DNA from: Stichopus chloronotus
Lineage: Eukaryota > Echinodermata > Holothuroidea > Aspidochirotida > Stichopodidae
Length of the DNA stretch: 64,000 bases
Assembly (NCBI GenBank): GCA_021234535.1
Contig: CM037843.1
Location: 11,121,979 to 11,185,978 of the forward strand
Reading direction: 5' to 3'
The translations under genes were made by a program, and so were the position numbers. Numbering within the stretch: position 1 is the stretch's first letter; every line of letters starts with the position of its first letter. The notes beneath the pieces are model-generated. The model saw only the letters and a list, made by a program, of their open reading frames with translations. It made no database searches and was not told the origin of the DNA. This document shows positions 35,016 to 47,490 of this stretch, piece by piece.

Positions 35016-35159
35016 TTAGTGTTGCTTGTGCAGCATTAGAAGGCATGTGTTACTGTGGTAAAAGTGTAGTACATGTGCATCTTTCCTAGAACTTTGCTAC
35101 TGGCATTCACAATCCTAACGATCTCCACAAACAGGGGGCAAGAATGTTTTCTGAACAAG

Positions 35160-35330
35160 TCAAAGGTCATTTTAGGTCAGAGAGGTCAAGTAGTAAAAGC
35201 CCTTGTAAACGTGATACCTCTAGAAGGGAAGCTTGGACAGATCTCATAGTTGATGCACCACATTGGGTACAAGACCCTTATCAATTTTAGTGGGGACCAT
35301 TCGGGTCAACAAGGGTCAAGTCGTTAAAAA
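35160..35330 (+). repeat. Family B core fragment
   Basis: One to two worn core units (GTCAAAGGTCATTTTAGGTCA, GTGATACCTCTAGAAGGGAA) before exon 5. A further fragment follows the exon at 35755-35905 with a poly-T tract at 35720. Confidence 0.65.
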
Positions 35331-35448
35331 CAAGTTGTTTTCCACCTAATTGCATAGGCACAACCATATATGTTGTTATTGCTCATTTTTACCAAGGAGT
35401 TTATTAAAGAATGATTCCTCTCTATCCTTGTCACATTTTTTTCTCCAG

Positions 35449-35525
35449 CTGTGGAAGTTAATTACATGGATGATGTTGGGCAAACTTTGCTGAACTGGGC
35501 CTCTGCCTTTGGCACTCAGGAAATG
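35449..35525 (+). CDS. HECTD1: HECTD1 exon 5 of window (ankyrin repeat 1)
   Basis: This 77-nt exon lies between TTTTTTCTCCAG and AAATG/GTAAGT. It opens with two bases that complete a serine codon (T+CT), then [20 protein letters not shown] and GTQEM. This is the first half of the HECTD1 ankyrin domain, with the repeat core [10 protein letters not shown]. It ends in phase 0 and continues as [12 protein letters not shown] in exon 6, giving the exact junction seen in vertebrates. Vertebrates usually have alanine where serine appears at the splice junction. Confidence 0.94.
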
Positions 35526-36187
35526 GTAAGTGTGCACATGCTCAATTCCTAGAGGTTTATATATTACCTGTCACATTATCATCTTTTTTCTTTGGGGCAG
35601 GCTGTACATGCATGCAATGTTTTATTTCATGAGACATGTTTATTTCAAGAGACTCTTGAGTATTCATGTTGCCACCACTGACTCATTTCTTAAAGTATCA
35701 ATATTATGCACATTTTCATTTTTTTTTTTTTTTGTTTGGATGATAATCACAAATGGTTGTATTCACATGTGTGTACGTTTGTGACCTCTACTGTGTAAAC
35801 ATGGTATCTCAAGAAGGGAAGCTCAAACAAATGTGGTATTTAGTATGTAAGTGTACCACATGGATTTCAGTAACCCTATTACTTTTGGTGGAGCTTGTAT
35901 CAGTACTAGCATTTTCTATGATGTTGAGCTTGCAAGCTCACTGTAGTTTTTTTTTTGGCAATGCTGTGTAAATAAAACTGTTTTAATAGCACTGCAGAGT
36001 TTAAACAATCATACTGAGGCAAATTTTTGGAGTACTCCTTTAAGAAATTTGTCAAGTGCTGCTTGTATTCTAGAAGCCAGCACTGCAATATACATATTGC
36101 AGAAGCCAACAGACTGCACAGAGACCAAGAGAGTCATGTCACTGCTGCAGCACAGTTGAACATTACCAAGCACAGGTAAAGTTTTTC

Positions 36188-37012
36188 AATTCCTTGCCGA
36201 AGGCAGGAAAGGAATCTATGTGGTCATGATGGAGTGTCTGCATGTGTGATGCCTTGTCTTGTAAACATGTTATCTCAAGAAGGGAAGGTGCCTGAACTTT
36301 AAAGTTGGTGTATAGTTAGTCCATTGTGTGTAGGTAATCCCTATTGGTTTTCATGGAAGTGAAAGGTTCCAGCCGCTAAATGTTGCTGAAACTTCATACT
36401 AATGGTAGCCATCGATCAGTAGATAATTCCTATCATTTTATGGAGGTCAAAGGTCATGTGGGGTCAATAGAGGTCATAGTTTGAAAAACTTGTAAACACA
36501 GTATCTCAATAAGCAAAAGTTGCTGGAACTTCAAACTTGATGTGTTGGTTTTCCATTGTAAGTAGATGATCCCTATTGTTTTTCATGGAGGTCAAAGGTC
36601 ATTTGAGGTCACCACAGCATACTGAGGGAGATATCTCAGCAACTAAATCTTGTTGAAACTCCATACTTATTACATTGTAGCCATTGACAAATAATTTGTG
36701 TTATTTTTTATGGAGGTCAGCAGTCATGTGAGGTCAGTTTGAAAACCTTGTAAACACGGTATCTGTTCTGTATAAGTTCCTGTTGAATGTTGCTGGATCT
36801 ACAGGCTGTTAACATTGGCAGACCTTGATGAGCTCTGTCATTTCTTATGGAGTTCAAAGGTTGTGTGACATCAGTAGAGATCATAGTTTGCTAACTTGTA
36901 GTCATGGTGTTCCACAACAAGTAAGGTGTTTGAACTTCAAAATTGGTAGCTATTGTCCTTTGTTTGACATGAATGTTGACAAGGAATCTCAGTCATCAGA
37001 CTTTCGGTTATA
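36188..37012 (+). mobile_element. Family A-like element (825 bp)
   Basis: The 5' hairpin AATTCCTTGCCGAAGGCAGG...GGAAT is followed by diverged core units (36240-36900) with AGGTCAAAGGTCATGTGGGGTCA. The worn 3' end is CAAGGAATCTCAG...GACTTTCGGTT. Units alternate between two versions (ending GTAAACACAGTATCTC and GAGATATCTCAGCAAC). Confidence 0.7.
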
Positions 37013-37292
37013 TGGCATATAATGAGGCTGTAGGGGCTAGAAATAGTTATTGGTGTTGGGCAGCAGTAGCATCATAGCCACTAAGGGTGGTCTGCCAATT
37101 AGTGGTTGTGCATGTGCACACGAGGCAGCACCTACACAGCATCAACTGTTTCAGATATCTTAGTGACATGTAACAGTAACTTGTAATAGAAATTGAACCA
37201 ATCAAAGGCATAGTTGGTAGAAGGTCTCACCAACCTTACTCAAGCGCAGGGAAGTTTCATAGCAGCTCCTGTGGGTGAGTTTCAAGGTTTTT

Positions 37293-37800
37293 GGTTCCTT
37301 GCATCAGCAAAGGAACCTATGCAGTCAAGTTGGCATGTGTGTGTGTGTGTGCATCTGTGACACTTACTTAGGTACGCTCAAACTCAATAGGGGAAAGTCA
37401 GATGAAAGTCAAACTTGGTATGTAGGCTTGCCATATTGAGAAGGTGTGCCCTATTGTTTTTGGTGGAGGTCAAAGGTCATCTGGGAGAACTGGGGGCAAA
37501 AGTCTGAAAACCTTGATATGCTTTGGATGCTCATATGTTCCATCAGTCCCCTTCCAGTGGATCATGGAAGTACTGCTTGAGTTAGCAGTTTCTAGATCAA
37601 ATATAAAAGCAGCAGTGCTGTTTGCAGTACTGTAGGTGTTCACACCAGACAAGGTTTGGCTGGATCAGTTTACCTCATCGTGCCTGAGTGCTAATGTGTG
37701 CATTCATGTAAGTGTCTATTCAATTAGTGAGGTGGGCAGGTAACAATGAAAGAAAATAAGTCAGTTGGTGTTCTTACCAGTTTAAACTAGACTCTAGAGC
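37293..37800 (+). mobile_element. Family F/D element, left part
   Basis: It starts with the hairpin GGTTCCTTGC-ATCA-GCAAAGGAACC and a GT tract, then AGGTCAAAGGTCATCTGG. From 37512 it follows the same order as 46919-47200 (GGATGCTCATATGTTCC, CACCAGACAAGGTTTGGC). It is cut at 37798 by another element and resumes at 38919. Confidence 0.75.
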
Positions 37801-38918
37801 CCTGTTCCCATTTGAGTGAGTGCAGTGGATCAAGATCTACCACGCTAGATCAAACTCTAATGGGAACGCGGATCAACAACGCTCACTCAAGATCAAGATC
37901 CACCGATTTTGATGCACCCATCGGGGTAGATCAGATCGACCACTCTGGATCAAAGTTCGTAATGGGAACACATCGGTAGATCAAGTGACCCTGGATCTCC
38001 GGTTTTTTCCTTCCCGGCATGCATTTGCTTTCCGGTGGCAAACGCGGGTAATTAGTTCTAACTTAAGCCTCGCTGGGCACGTCGCTAGTAGGGCAAGTGT
38101 ATACACCATAGTGCAGTAGTGTAGTGTACATGTACAGCGCACATTTTCTGCCTGTATTTCGCTACTGATTGACCGAGAAGGGGCTAAGTTACTGCAATTC
38201 TGGTAATGGTACTAATTTAGAATCGGTAGCAATCGGACAAGGTATCAGGTATAATTAAAAGAACTAGCGAGCACGTTCATATGGTGCGGATTTTAAAGTT
38301 GCGCCCTGATAATTTATAAGAAATTTGGTCTGTTCGTTGACTTATTTTCGGTATGTTGCTTTTTAAAACAATTTCTTCTTACATCTGCTCTGTTACCGAT
38401 AAATTGAACCCCTGATATAAAGTGTATATAAACTGCCGAATGGCATTTTAGTGCAACAAGAGCAACATTCGTCAAGTGGTCAACTGCCTTCGATGTAATA
38501 AACTCTTAACTGAGATAGAAGCACTAGCAAACTTGCCAAACCAGCAATGTTTACCTCCATATTAAAAAACAAATGACGTTCTTGACATGTGTTAATACCT
38601 CACGCTCCTCAGTACGTCGTGGAAGTGGGAACAAAGTTAGTGCTAAGCTGCAAAATTATATGACCAATACTATGCTGCTGTTGTAGTGTGCATGCAGTCA
38701 GCAACACGCGCACATGTACATTTTTGTGATACAGTGCTAGTGTGCGATATCCGACTTGTAAACGTTGGTGACCTTTTCGTGCTTACGCAATGTGTTCATA
38801 TAACATGTTGATCCACCACGCTCACTCAAATGGGAACACGGTTCTGGATCAAGTTATTCGACACCCCTCGATGCAATAAAACCTTGATCCACTGCGCTCA
38901 CTCAAATGGGAACACGGC
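37799..38918. mobile_element. 1.12 kb element with ~36-bp inverted ends
   Basis: The left end GCCCTGTTCCCATTTGAGTG continues to GCAGTGGATCAAG. The right end read inverted is GCCGTGTTCCCATTTGAGTG with the same continuation. Sub-terminal copies of CTCACTCAA and TGGGAACACGG lie inside both ends. No ORF of note is present. The uninterrupted site is preserved at 47190 (AACTAGACTCCAGGAGTTCC). No clean target duplication can be seen, so I leave the superfamily open. Confidence 0.85.
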
Positions 38919-39205
38919 CATTGAGTTCCCTCCAGGGCATGCTATCAGTTTGATGGATTTTAAAGGGGCACAAATGTAATAAGTCGTAATATTGCAATTT
39001 GCAGAGCCCCTTCTTGAAGTGAGAGATTCACAGCTGTTTGTGTTTTGAAAAATGAATGGGATATTGCTGTATACTGCAGAAATTGACATCTTCAATTCAT
39101 TGCATTTATTGAAATGGCCTTTTTTGATATTTATGAACTCAGGCATATCATTTTACAGTATGTATATTTCAAGTACAAGGAACCATAGTGCCCATAGGCT
39201 GTTGT
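38919..39205 (+). repeat. Dispersed D/F repeat segment, copy 2 (right part)
   Basis: Continuation of the interrupted 37293 element. It begins GAGTTCCCTCCAGGGCAT as at 584 and 47200 and ends CAAGGAACCATAGTGCCC. Family D core words follow to about 39510. Confidence 0.8.
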
Positions 39206-39520
39206 GAAATCATGCAAAATACTTCTTTTCTTACAGATTGTATGTAACACTGTTGATGGTTGGTCACGTTAGTGCTATGGAAGTGGTTCCATGTTGGTGC
39301 ATGTTTGTCATGTTTGGGGTTCAATGTCTGAAATGGGCCATTTTATAAAAGCATTCATGTTTCCATCTCTACAGATTTTATGTCACAGTGAGGGTTCATG
39401 GTCAGAAATGGGCCATATGGGCTGTTGTCCAAATAATGCAATATGCTCCCTTTTACGTCATAATTTACATTATACTCTCCATCTGTGCAAGGAACCACAG
39501 TGCCCTTGGGCTCATGTATC

Positions 39521-40345
39521 AATTCCTTGCCTAAAGCAGAAGGAATTTATGCAATGGTGATGTGTGAGTATGCGTGTATGTGAGGGTGCGTATGTGGTGC
39601 TTTTCTTGTAACACAGCATCTCAATAAGGGTTACCATGACTGATCATGCATACATAGTTTGTGGGTTGGTCATACTGAGTAGATGATCCCATTGTATTTG
39701 GTGGAGGTTAAAGGTCATTTGAGCTCACCAGAGGTCAAATTGTGAAAACCTAGCAAACAGGATATATCAAGAAGGGTAATGTTAACTGACCTTGTACTTG
39801 GTGTGTGGATTGATCGTACTGGGTAGATGATCACTCTGCTGTAGGTAGAGGTCAAAGTTCATTTGAAGGCACCAGAGATCAAACTGAAAATCTTGTAAAC
39901 ACAATATCTCAAGAAGGGTAACCTTCACTGACCTCATACTTTATATGTAGGTTGGTCATACTGTGTAGATGATCATTGTTTTTGATAGAGGTAATAGGTC
40001 GTTTGAGGTCATTCACAGGTCAAACTGTGAAACCTTGTAAATACAATATCTGAAGAAGGATAAGCTTGACTGACATCATACTTGGTGTGTAGGTTGGTCA
40101 TACTTAGTAAATGACCCTCATGCTTTTGGTGCAGGTCAAAAGTCAACAGAGGTCAAAATGTGAAATATTGTAAAAACAAATATCTCCAGAAAGGTAAACT
40201 TGCGTAATCTTATGCACCGAGCGTTGATTGGCCATGCAAAGTAGATGATCCCTATTGTTTTGGTGGAGGTTAAAGGTCATTTGAGGCCACAGCTGTCAAA
40301 TTGTGAAAACTTAAAAACAATCTCTCCAAAAAGGTAACCTTGACT
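39521..40345 (+). mobile_element. Family A element, 3' end missing
   Basis: The 5' hairpin AATTCCTTGCCTAAAGCAGAAGGAATT and a TG tract are followed by about five core units of roughly 145 bp. It stops near 40345 without the CAAGGAATC/hairpin end. A single further core unit lies at 40500-40610. Confidence 0.75.
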
Positions 40346-40619
40346 GATATCAGACCACGTGCCTAGGTGTACCAATTCCAGTGTTAAGCGTCCAAATAGT
40401 TTCTGGAATGCTTGTTGGGCTCCCGACATTGACAGCTGTAATGAAAGATAGTGTGTTTATTACTTTGTCGGGTAGACTTATTCATCAACATCACTCGTAA
40501 ATGGTGCCTGCCCCAAAAGGGTAACATTGGGGGTATCTCATATTTAGCATGTGGATTGCCCATATGGAGTAGGTGACACCCACTGATTTTGGTGGAGATC
40601 AAAGGTCATTTGACCTGTC

Positions 40620-43512
40620 TCTGTCCACCTTTGCCGTTAAAAAAAAAACCTAACAAAAAAAAAAAAACCTAACTGATAAATGATGGGCATAATCTTTACG
40701 ACACTAGAAGAATTTATTAGTTACTGTATACCTACTGCCCAGCACTTTCAGACTTCCTTATCTGATATTGTTGTGGTTTAAAGGGGTTCTATGTAGTAGC
40801 GATATTCCAAACAAAAAGGTCGATATATTGCCAATTAAATATACATAATATCAATAATATCCATATTTTTCGCAGAATAGGTACACATACTGTGCTAGTG
40901 CATACATGGACCCAAAATGTGGGTTTGATGCAAGTTTTTGTTTTTGTATTGAAAGAAGCGGTAGTTAAATTTGCTAAAAATGTACTAAATAGTATTTGTT
41001 CTATGTTTTTCCTGTCTATTCCTGTCTTCGCAAATTTTGCTATCCTCCATGTGAACTTGTTTCTTGAATGTTTTCCCCACTTCAGGCCATTTTAGCCCTT
41101 ACCAAGTCTCACCTCAATTGTCAAAGTGTTCTCCGTATTCCCATGTGAAAATCAAATCTGTATTGTTATTGCCTGTCACCTATATGCCTTGTAAGCTCAG
41201 TAAAAAAAAAATAATGAAGCCAATCCCAGAAGTATCTGCATCTTTCCCATGCTTGTTGCTGTCATTGAAAAGGACTGTCCAATCAGATTGCTCAGTGCAA
41301 GATTCAACAGGTGTTATGGACAGGGAAAGCCTGGGCAATACTGCAGCTTACTACCACATGTGTTAGCTGCTTGACTGAAAATGATATTTAGTAATATCGC
41401 TGAAATGATAAAATACACACTTTCTGTAATGAAGTCTCGTCAGTATATACCGATGTCAGGAATGTATCTATGTTTTTCAGTAAACTGTGTAAAAAAACTG
41501 CATATATTCATGCAGGTTAGTGCTATAAGTGGCATGTGTATAACGACAAATACAGACTTTTCAGCAAGATACTCTTGTCGTGGCATGTGGATAGTGATAA
41601 ATACAGACTTTTCAGTAGTGTAGTCTTGCCGATAAATATCGGTGTTACAAAAATAAGGTTTTCTGTGTAGACTTTACGGTAATACATTCTTGCTGATAAA
41701 TACCAGTATGGTGAAAATGTAGCTTATGTGCGAATGAAATGTGTATGTATTTGTAGATGATGGGTTTGTGTCGGTGCCTTGTACAACAGATCCTGAGTGT
41801 CATGTAGACTGTCCGATAATGAAGTCTAGTAGGTTTGCTGTGAGTGAACTGTGTGCGAATGCATATGAGAGGTGCTTATGTGGCTTGTACAGCGATACTA
41901 TGTGGTGTGCCTGAAACAACATTGACTTCAATATCAGTGCTGTTTAAGTACAGGCCTAGATTTTTTTTTTCAGAGTGAAAAGGTATGTGTGGTAAGATCG
42001 TGTCTGTACTTTGAAAGTTTAGTATTGCACTCAGCAAGGGAGTCAGTGCTGTGTATGTTTGAAACAAATACAGGGGGAGGGGGGAGAGCTGTGTCTCGCT
42101 GTAACAGGTGATACTTTGGTTTAGAGACTGTATAAAATGATAGACATCGACATGGCAGTTACAGTACTTAGTAAATTCAATAAAATATAAGTGCAGTGAA
42201 GCAACAGCTATCATGAAGATGAAATAACTAATGTTAGTGTCCTGGGAGCTTGCTAGTAGCTAGGATGCATGCTGTTTGAGCTGCATGTTTCAATATACTG
42301 TATACACAGTGTTCAGTGTAGCTGCACAGTATATGCAACACCTTAGTAAAGATACAGACCTAAAGGAGATTGGTAGCCTGTGAAGATTCAATGATAGCAC
42401 TATGATTTCAGACTAACAATTTTTCACTGCAAAACTTGGTAGCACACGTGTGAGTTATGCACATTGGAATACCTCATGTATATCTGGAATGGCCAGAAGT
42501 CACAATGTCAAAGTCATTTAGAAAATACTAAACCAATGTTTGCACACAGAACAGCATACTTAGTGCATTCTCTTTAGAACCTTTGTAAGGCAGCAAAACC
42601 GGAAGTCCACAACCGAAGGCCGCCACAAACTTCTTGTCAGCACTTATGCTGCTTTGTGCAATATCTAACAACTAAAGCAATGGAGTTTTTCACCCTATAC
42701 ATCAAATTGTCAAATCCAGCATGTAACAGAAAGGCACACAATGAAACTAGATGGGTTTGTGCTAGGCGTTATCCAAGGAGGAAAAAAACGTGGTTTTATA
42801 TCCAAGTGGTTTTCAACAAGAAATCATTCAAACAGACAGCTGAGTGAAAGGGTTGACGTTAGGGGTTTTCCAGAGTACATCCAATCATTGCTGTAGACAC
42901 ACATACCAGAGCCACAGCTGTTTTTCGATGGTTTGCCAAATCTGCTGTTTTGAACCAAGTGAACGAGTGAGCGTGAAAACTGCTCTGGGGTAAATCTTGA
43001 ACTTGCAGGTTTACATGAATAATGAAAGAAGGATATTTATCTATAAATATAGATACAAAGTTTTCAGACACTAAGAATAGAAACATGGTCCCTTTCAAGT
43101 AATAATCATTTTTGTGCAAGAAACCATAGTGCCCTTGGACAAATAGGAACGGCAACCCTCCAGAACATAGGAAGGCCCCAGGATACCAATCACTAGTTTA
43201 TTGCAGCCAAAATAGAATACCAAAAAATTAAGCCGTTTTAGTAAGAAGGCATTTGTGTAACTGTCCTTAAAAGGCTTGAAGATCAAAGCAGGAGACTGTA
43301 CCAACAACATAACCATGGAGACTTCTATCATCTGACATCTGTTTGCATTACACTTCAATCTGATAATTTAATTTATGTACAACATGAGTCATGATGTTTG
43401 TTTATGGGGAAACAAGTTTTAGGGAGACATGACTAATAGTAAATTTGTAAAGGGAACATTCAGGTTAAAGCAACTAATAGTTTCAAATTCTGTTGCTGCT
43501 TTCATTTCTTAG
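40620..43512. other. Intron 5, 3' part, mostly unique
   Basis: It contains two A-rich tracts near 40640-40670 and a 51-bp direct repeat (AAATACAGACTTTTCAG at 41548 and 41599). Nearby related words (GATAAATA, TACTCTTG) recur to 41710. The ORFs of 80-112 codons show no recognised domain. Confidence 0.5.
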
Positions 43513-43611
43513 GTGGAATTTCTGTGTGAACGAGGTGCTGATGTAAATCGTGGACAAAGGTCATCATCTCTTCATTATGCGGCTTGCTTTGGAAGACCTC
43601 AGGTTGCAAAG
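43513..43611 (+). CDS. HECTD1: HECTD1 exon 6 of window (ankyrin repeats 1-2)
   Basis: This exon has 99 nt, 33 codons, phase 0/0. The acceptor is TTTCTTAG/GTGG and the donor TGCAAAG/GTAATT. It encodes [20 protein letters not shown] followed by [13 protein letters not shown], the end of the first and most of the second ankyrin repeat (motifs GADVN and [10 protein letters not shown]). This is identical or nearly identical to the vertebrate protein, so the protein-binding ankyrin surface appears conserved. The intron before it holds the 1.1 kb inverted-repeat element at 37799-38918. Confidence 0.95.
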
Positions 43612-43982
43612 GTAATTTTTTAGCCAATTGAACTTATTCTATTTTGTACCCAGTTAGGCACCAAATCAAAACTTTGCTGTGTGGTTTTCCTTGCCTGCAG
43701 AGGGAATAACACCTCAGACAATAGCTTTGTGACTTTCCAGGTGATTCACTGTTTGGTTCACTTGCAGATTAGCCTTAGCAAGTGCACATTGAAAATTCCC
43801 TTCTGAAACAGTAAGTATTCCGCATTCCGAACACATTGATTAATCAGCCATTCGGAGTGGCTAAGCCGGTAGTCCCTATTCTTTTTCAGGTAGGTCAAAG
43901 GTCATTTGAGGTCAGAAGCAGGGATAGTCTGAAAACCTGTGGAGCTATTATGGATGTTCGCTGGATCCTTGGGAACATTTTT

Positions 43983-44978
43983 GATTCCTTGCCGGAGGCA
44001 GAAGGAATCTATGCGATGGTGATGTCGTGTGTGTGTTTTTGAGCGTATGTGTGTATGTGACACTTCTTGTAAACATGATATCTCAAGAAGGGTAACCATT
44101 ACTGATCTCATACTTGGTGTGTGGGTTGGTCATATTGAGTAGATGATCCCTATTGTTTTTGGTGGAGGTCAAAGGTCATTTGAGGTCACCAGAGGTCAAA
44201 ATGTGAAAACCTTGTAAACACGATATCTCAAGAACGGTAACTGTGACTGATGTCATACTTGGTGTGTGGTTTGGTCATATTGAGTAGATGATCCCAATTG
44301 TTTTTGGTGGAGGTCAAAGGTCATTTGAGGTCACCAGAGGTCAAACTGTAAAAACTTTGTAAACACAATATCTTCAGTAGGGTAACTGTGACTGTTGTCA
44401 TACTTAGTGTGTGGGTTGGTCATATTGAGTAGATGACCCCTATTGGTTTTGGTGGAGGTCAAAGGTCATTTGAGGTCACCAGAGGTCAAACTGTAAAAAC
44501 CTTTTAAACACAATATCTCCAGTAGGGTAACTGTGACTGATGTCATACTTGATGGGTGGGTTGGTCATATTGAGTACATGATCCCTATTGTTTTTGGTAA
44601 AGGTCAAAGGTCATTTGAGGTCACTGGAGGTCAAAATGTGAAAACCTTGTAAACACAATATCTCCAGAAGGGTAAGTGTGACTGATGTCATACTTGGTTT
44701 GTGGGTTGGTCATATTGAGTAGGTGACTCCTGATGTTTATTGTGAAGGTGAAAATACGTTTGAGGTCACCTGAGGTGAAATCTTTCCAACACATTATCTC
44801 CAGAAGGGTAATGTTGACTGATGTCATACTTGATGTGTGGGTTCCCCATACTGGGTAGGTGATCCCTTGTGCTTTTAGTGGACGTCAAATGTCATTTGAG
44901 GTCAACAAAATAAAGGTTATTTGGGTTAAAGGCTTATTAATGTGGTGTTTCATGAACAGTAACTGCAGTTGATCTCAA
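43983..44978 (+). mobile_element. Family A element with exact 145-bp array, 3' truncated
   Basis: The 5' hairpin GATTCCTTGCCGGAGGCAGAAGGAATC and a GT tract come first. Core units follow whose AGGTCA starts fall at 44166, 44311, 44456, 44601 and 44746: exactly 145 bp each. It ends in the start of the A 3' tail (GTAACTGCAGTTGATCTCA) at about 44978. The terminal hairpin is missing, and another sequence begins there. Confidence 0.85.
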
Positions 44979-45085
44979 GCTGCTTTTCCTCGAGTTCGGT
45001 GCGGGCACGGATGCTAATGGAAATAATCAATCCAGAGTAGTTTCCTTCCCCTGTTTCCACAATGCGGATGGGACGAAGTGGTTTT

Positions 45086-45430
45086 TTGGTTGCGATGATA
45101 ATCGTAACCTTTGTAATCATGCATGTGTGTGTGTGTGTGTATGTATGTATGTGAGTAAGGGTGTGTGTGGGTGTGTGTATGTATGTATGTCTGTGACACC
45201 CTACCTTGTAAACACGATATCTCAAGAAGGGAAGCTTTGACAGATCTCATATTTGGTATGTAGGTGTACCATATTGAGAAGAAGAACCATATTGTTCTTG
45301 GTGGAGATCAAAGGTCATTGGGGTCAACAGGGTTCAAATTGTGAAAACCTTGTAAACACGATGTCTCAAGAAGGGAAGCTTGGACATATCTCATGTTTAG
45401 TATGTAGGTGTAGGGCAGGTCCAAGCTATT
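45086..45430 (+). mobile_element. Family B element, 5' part
   Basis: GGTTGCGATGATAATCGTAACC followed by TTTGTAATCATGCATG (reported in two pieces) and a long TG/TATG microsatellite (45122-45195), then two core units. It breaks off at about 45430. His/Thr-rich minus-strand ORFs here are translations of the microsatellite. Confidence 0.75.
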
Positions 45431-45774
45431 GTATCCATCAGGGCCAAATTTCAAACTTAACTGAAATACCCTAAATGTGGTATCATATTAAAGCTGAATT
45501 TTTGAAATTTCATATTTCTATAATTTTTTTTACTATTTCGAACAATTACAGCCATCTAATTAGCATAAATTGAAATTTCAGTGTGACGTATGGGACATTA
45601 AGAATCTTACCTCCCTGCCAACATGATGAACTAATTGAATGTAAATTGTGTGGGACATGAACCACCTTTCCTTCCAATAATTCTGACATATTATGTTTGG
45701 GGGTGCGTTAATTAAATATGCTAATTAGCTTGTGTCCAAATACAGATGTCCCGTACGTCACAATTTTCAGCACT
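45431..45774. other. Segment between two family B starts
   Basis: AT-rich unique DNA. It includes the inverted pair TGTGACGTATGGGACAT (45582) and ATGTCCCGTACGTCACA (45746), each holding a CRE-like TGACGTA word, and the pair CTAATTAGCATAAAT / ATTAAATATGCTAATTAG. No gene is seen. Confidence 0.5.
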
Positions 45775-46919
45775 GTTTGGTTTCAATGATAATCGTAACC
45801 TTTGTAATCATGCATATGTGTGTGTGTGCGTGCGTGCGTGTGTGTGTGTATGTCCGTGACACCCTACCTTGTAAACACCATATCTCAAGAAGGGAAGCTT
45901 GGACAGATCTCATATTTGGTATGTAGGTGTACCATATTGAGAAGAAGAACCCTATTGTTTTTGGTGGAGGTCTAAGGTCATTTGGGGTCAACAGGGGTCA
46001 AACGGTGAAAACCTTGTAAACACGATATCTCAAGAAGGGAAGCTTGGACAGATCTCATATTTGGCATGTAGGTGTACCATATTGAGTAGAGGTACCCCAT
46101 AGTTTTTGGTGGAGGTCAAAAGGTCATTTGGGGTCAACAGTGGTCAAATTGTGAAAACCTTGTAATCATGATATCTCAAGAAAGGAAGCTTGTAGAGATC
46201 TCATATTTGGTATGTAGGTGTACCACATTGAGTAGAGGAACCCTGTTGTTTTTGGTATAGGTCAAAGGTCATTTGGGGTCAACAGGGGTCAAATTGTGAA
46301 AACTTTCAAAATATGATATCTCAAGAAGGGAAGCTTGAACAGATGTCATATGAAGTGTGTAGGTGTATCTTATTGAGTACAAGAATGCCATTATTTTAAT
46401 GGAACTCAACAAGGCTTGGAACCTTCTCTGTAGCCTAAGATATAAACATACACACTGTGATAGAGCCTAGCCAATACACGTATTTCTAACTGTTGTACCT
46501 TACACTTACAGTAGAGGAACAGACTAGACTAAGATTTTGAAGTAAACTTTGATCCAAGTTGCTTGAAAACGTGCTTTTTGTTGCCTGATATATTGCTTAA
46601 CTTATATTGGGTCATTAGGAACAGGATGGCATATTTTACACTAAAACTTTGTACAGTCAACCGAAAAGTAGTGTGGAGAATGTTTCATCATATATAACAG
46701 TGTTACGACAAACCAACAACTCAACAACTCCAAGAATTTGAGACCAAACTCAATCATATTGGCTCATAGTCACAAGGGATGGGTTGAAAGAACTCTCATA
46801 TTTCATATAAAGCATACGTAGCTTATTGTGACACATACTAATGCTATTATATCAGATTCAGAAAAAAATTTCCTCTTAAACAGATTATCGAGACCACAAT
46901 GCATTTCTGCATTCTGGTT
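45775..46919 (+). mobile_element. Family B element with both ends (1.15 kb)
   Basis: The 5' end is GGTTTCAATGATAATCG, then a TGCG/GT tract and about four core units at roughly 145 bp. These carry AGGTCAAAGGTCATTTGGGG and TCAACAGGGGTCAAA. The 46450-46792 dispersed segment follows, then the 3' end with AATGCA-TTTC-TGCATT and CTGGTT (46914-46919). Confidence 0.8.
46450..46792 (+). repeat. Dispersed ~330-bp repeat, copy 2
   Basis: Diverged copy of 12990-13325, lying between the core array and the 3' end of the family B element. Confidence 0.75.
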
Positions 46920-47490
46920 ATGCTATGGATGCTTATATGTTCCATCAGTCCCTCTACAGTGAATCATGGAAGTACTGCTCGAGTTAGCAGTTTCATGATC
47001 AAATGAAGAAGCAGCAGTGCTGTTGGAAGTACTGTAGGTGGTCACACCAGACAAGGTTTGGCTGGATCAGTTTGTGTCCTCGTGCTTCAGTGCTGGTGTG
47101 TGCATTCATGTAAATGTCTATCAATTAGTGAGGTGAGTAGGACACAGTGAAAGGAAATAAGTCAGTTGGTGTTCTTACCAGTGGAAACTAGACTCCAGGA
47201 GTTCCCTCCAGGACATATGCTGTCAGAGTTGGATGGACTTTAAAGGGACATAGATGTAATAAGCCTTATAGCAATTTGCAGAATCCCTTCTTTAGGGCTT
47301 TAAATGAAAGATTCACAGCTGGTTGTGCTTTGTAAAATGAATGGGATATTGCTGTATATTGCAGGAGTCAACATCTTCAATTCATTGCATTAATTGAAAT
47401 GGCATTTTTGATATTTATGAACTCAGGCATATGATTTTACAGTATGTATATTTCAAGTACAAGGAACTATAGTGCTTTAGCATACTGTTA
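46920..47490 (+). repeat. Family F/D composite, uninterrupted copy
   Basis: It follows the order of 37512-37798 and then 38919-39200 without a break. It therefore shows what the intron 5 copy looked like before the 1.1 kb insertion. It ends near CAAGGAACTATAGTGC. Confidence 0.8.

Noticed and set aside
44166..44900. Regular repeats as a CRISPR array
   Set aside because: Units are contiguous 145-bp tandem repeats without unique spacers, and the window is eukaryotic with spliced exons.
44950..45250. Minus-strand His/Thr-rich proteins (also 22932, 24368, 31011, 31637)
   Set aside because: They are translations of GT/TATG microsatellites and core repeats and recur wherever these elements do.
45582..45762. 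CRE-like inverted pair as a promoter or foldback element
   Set aside because: The two inverted pairs here are not nested in an order that would form one stem, and no transcript or exon is close.
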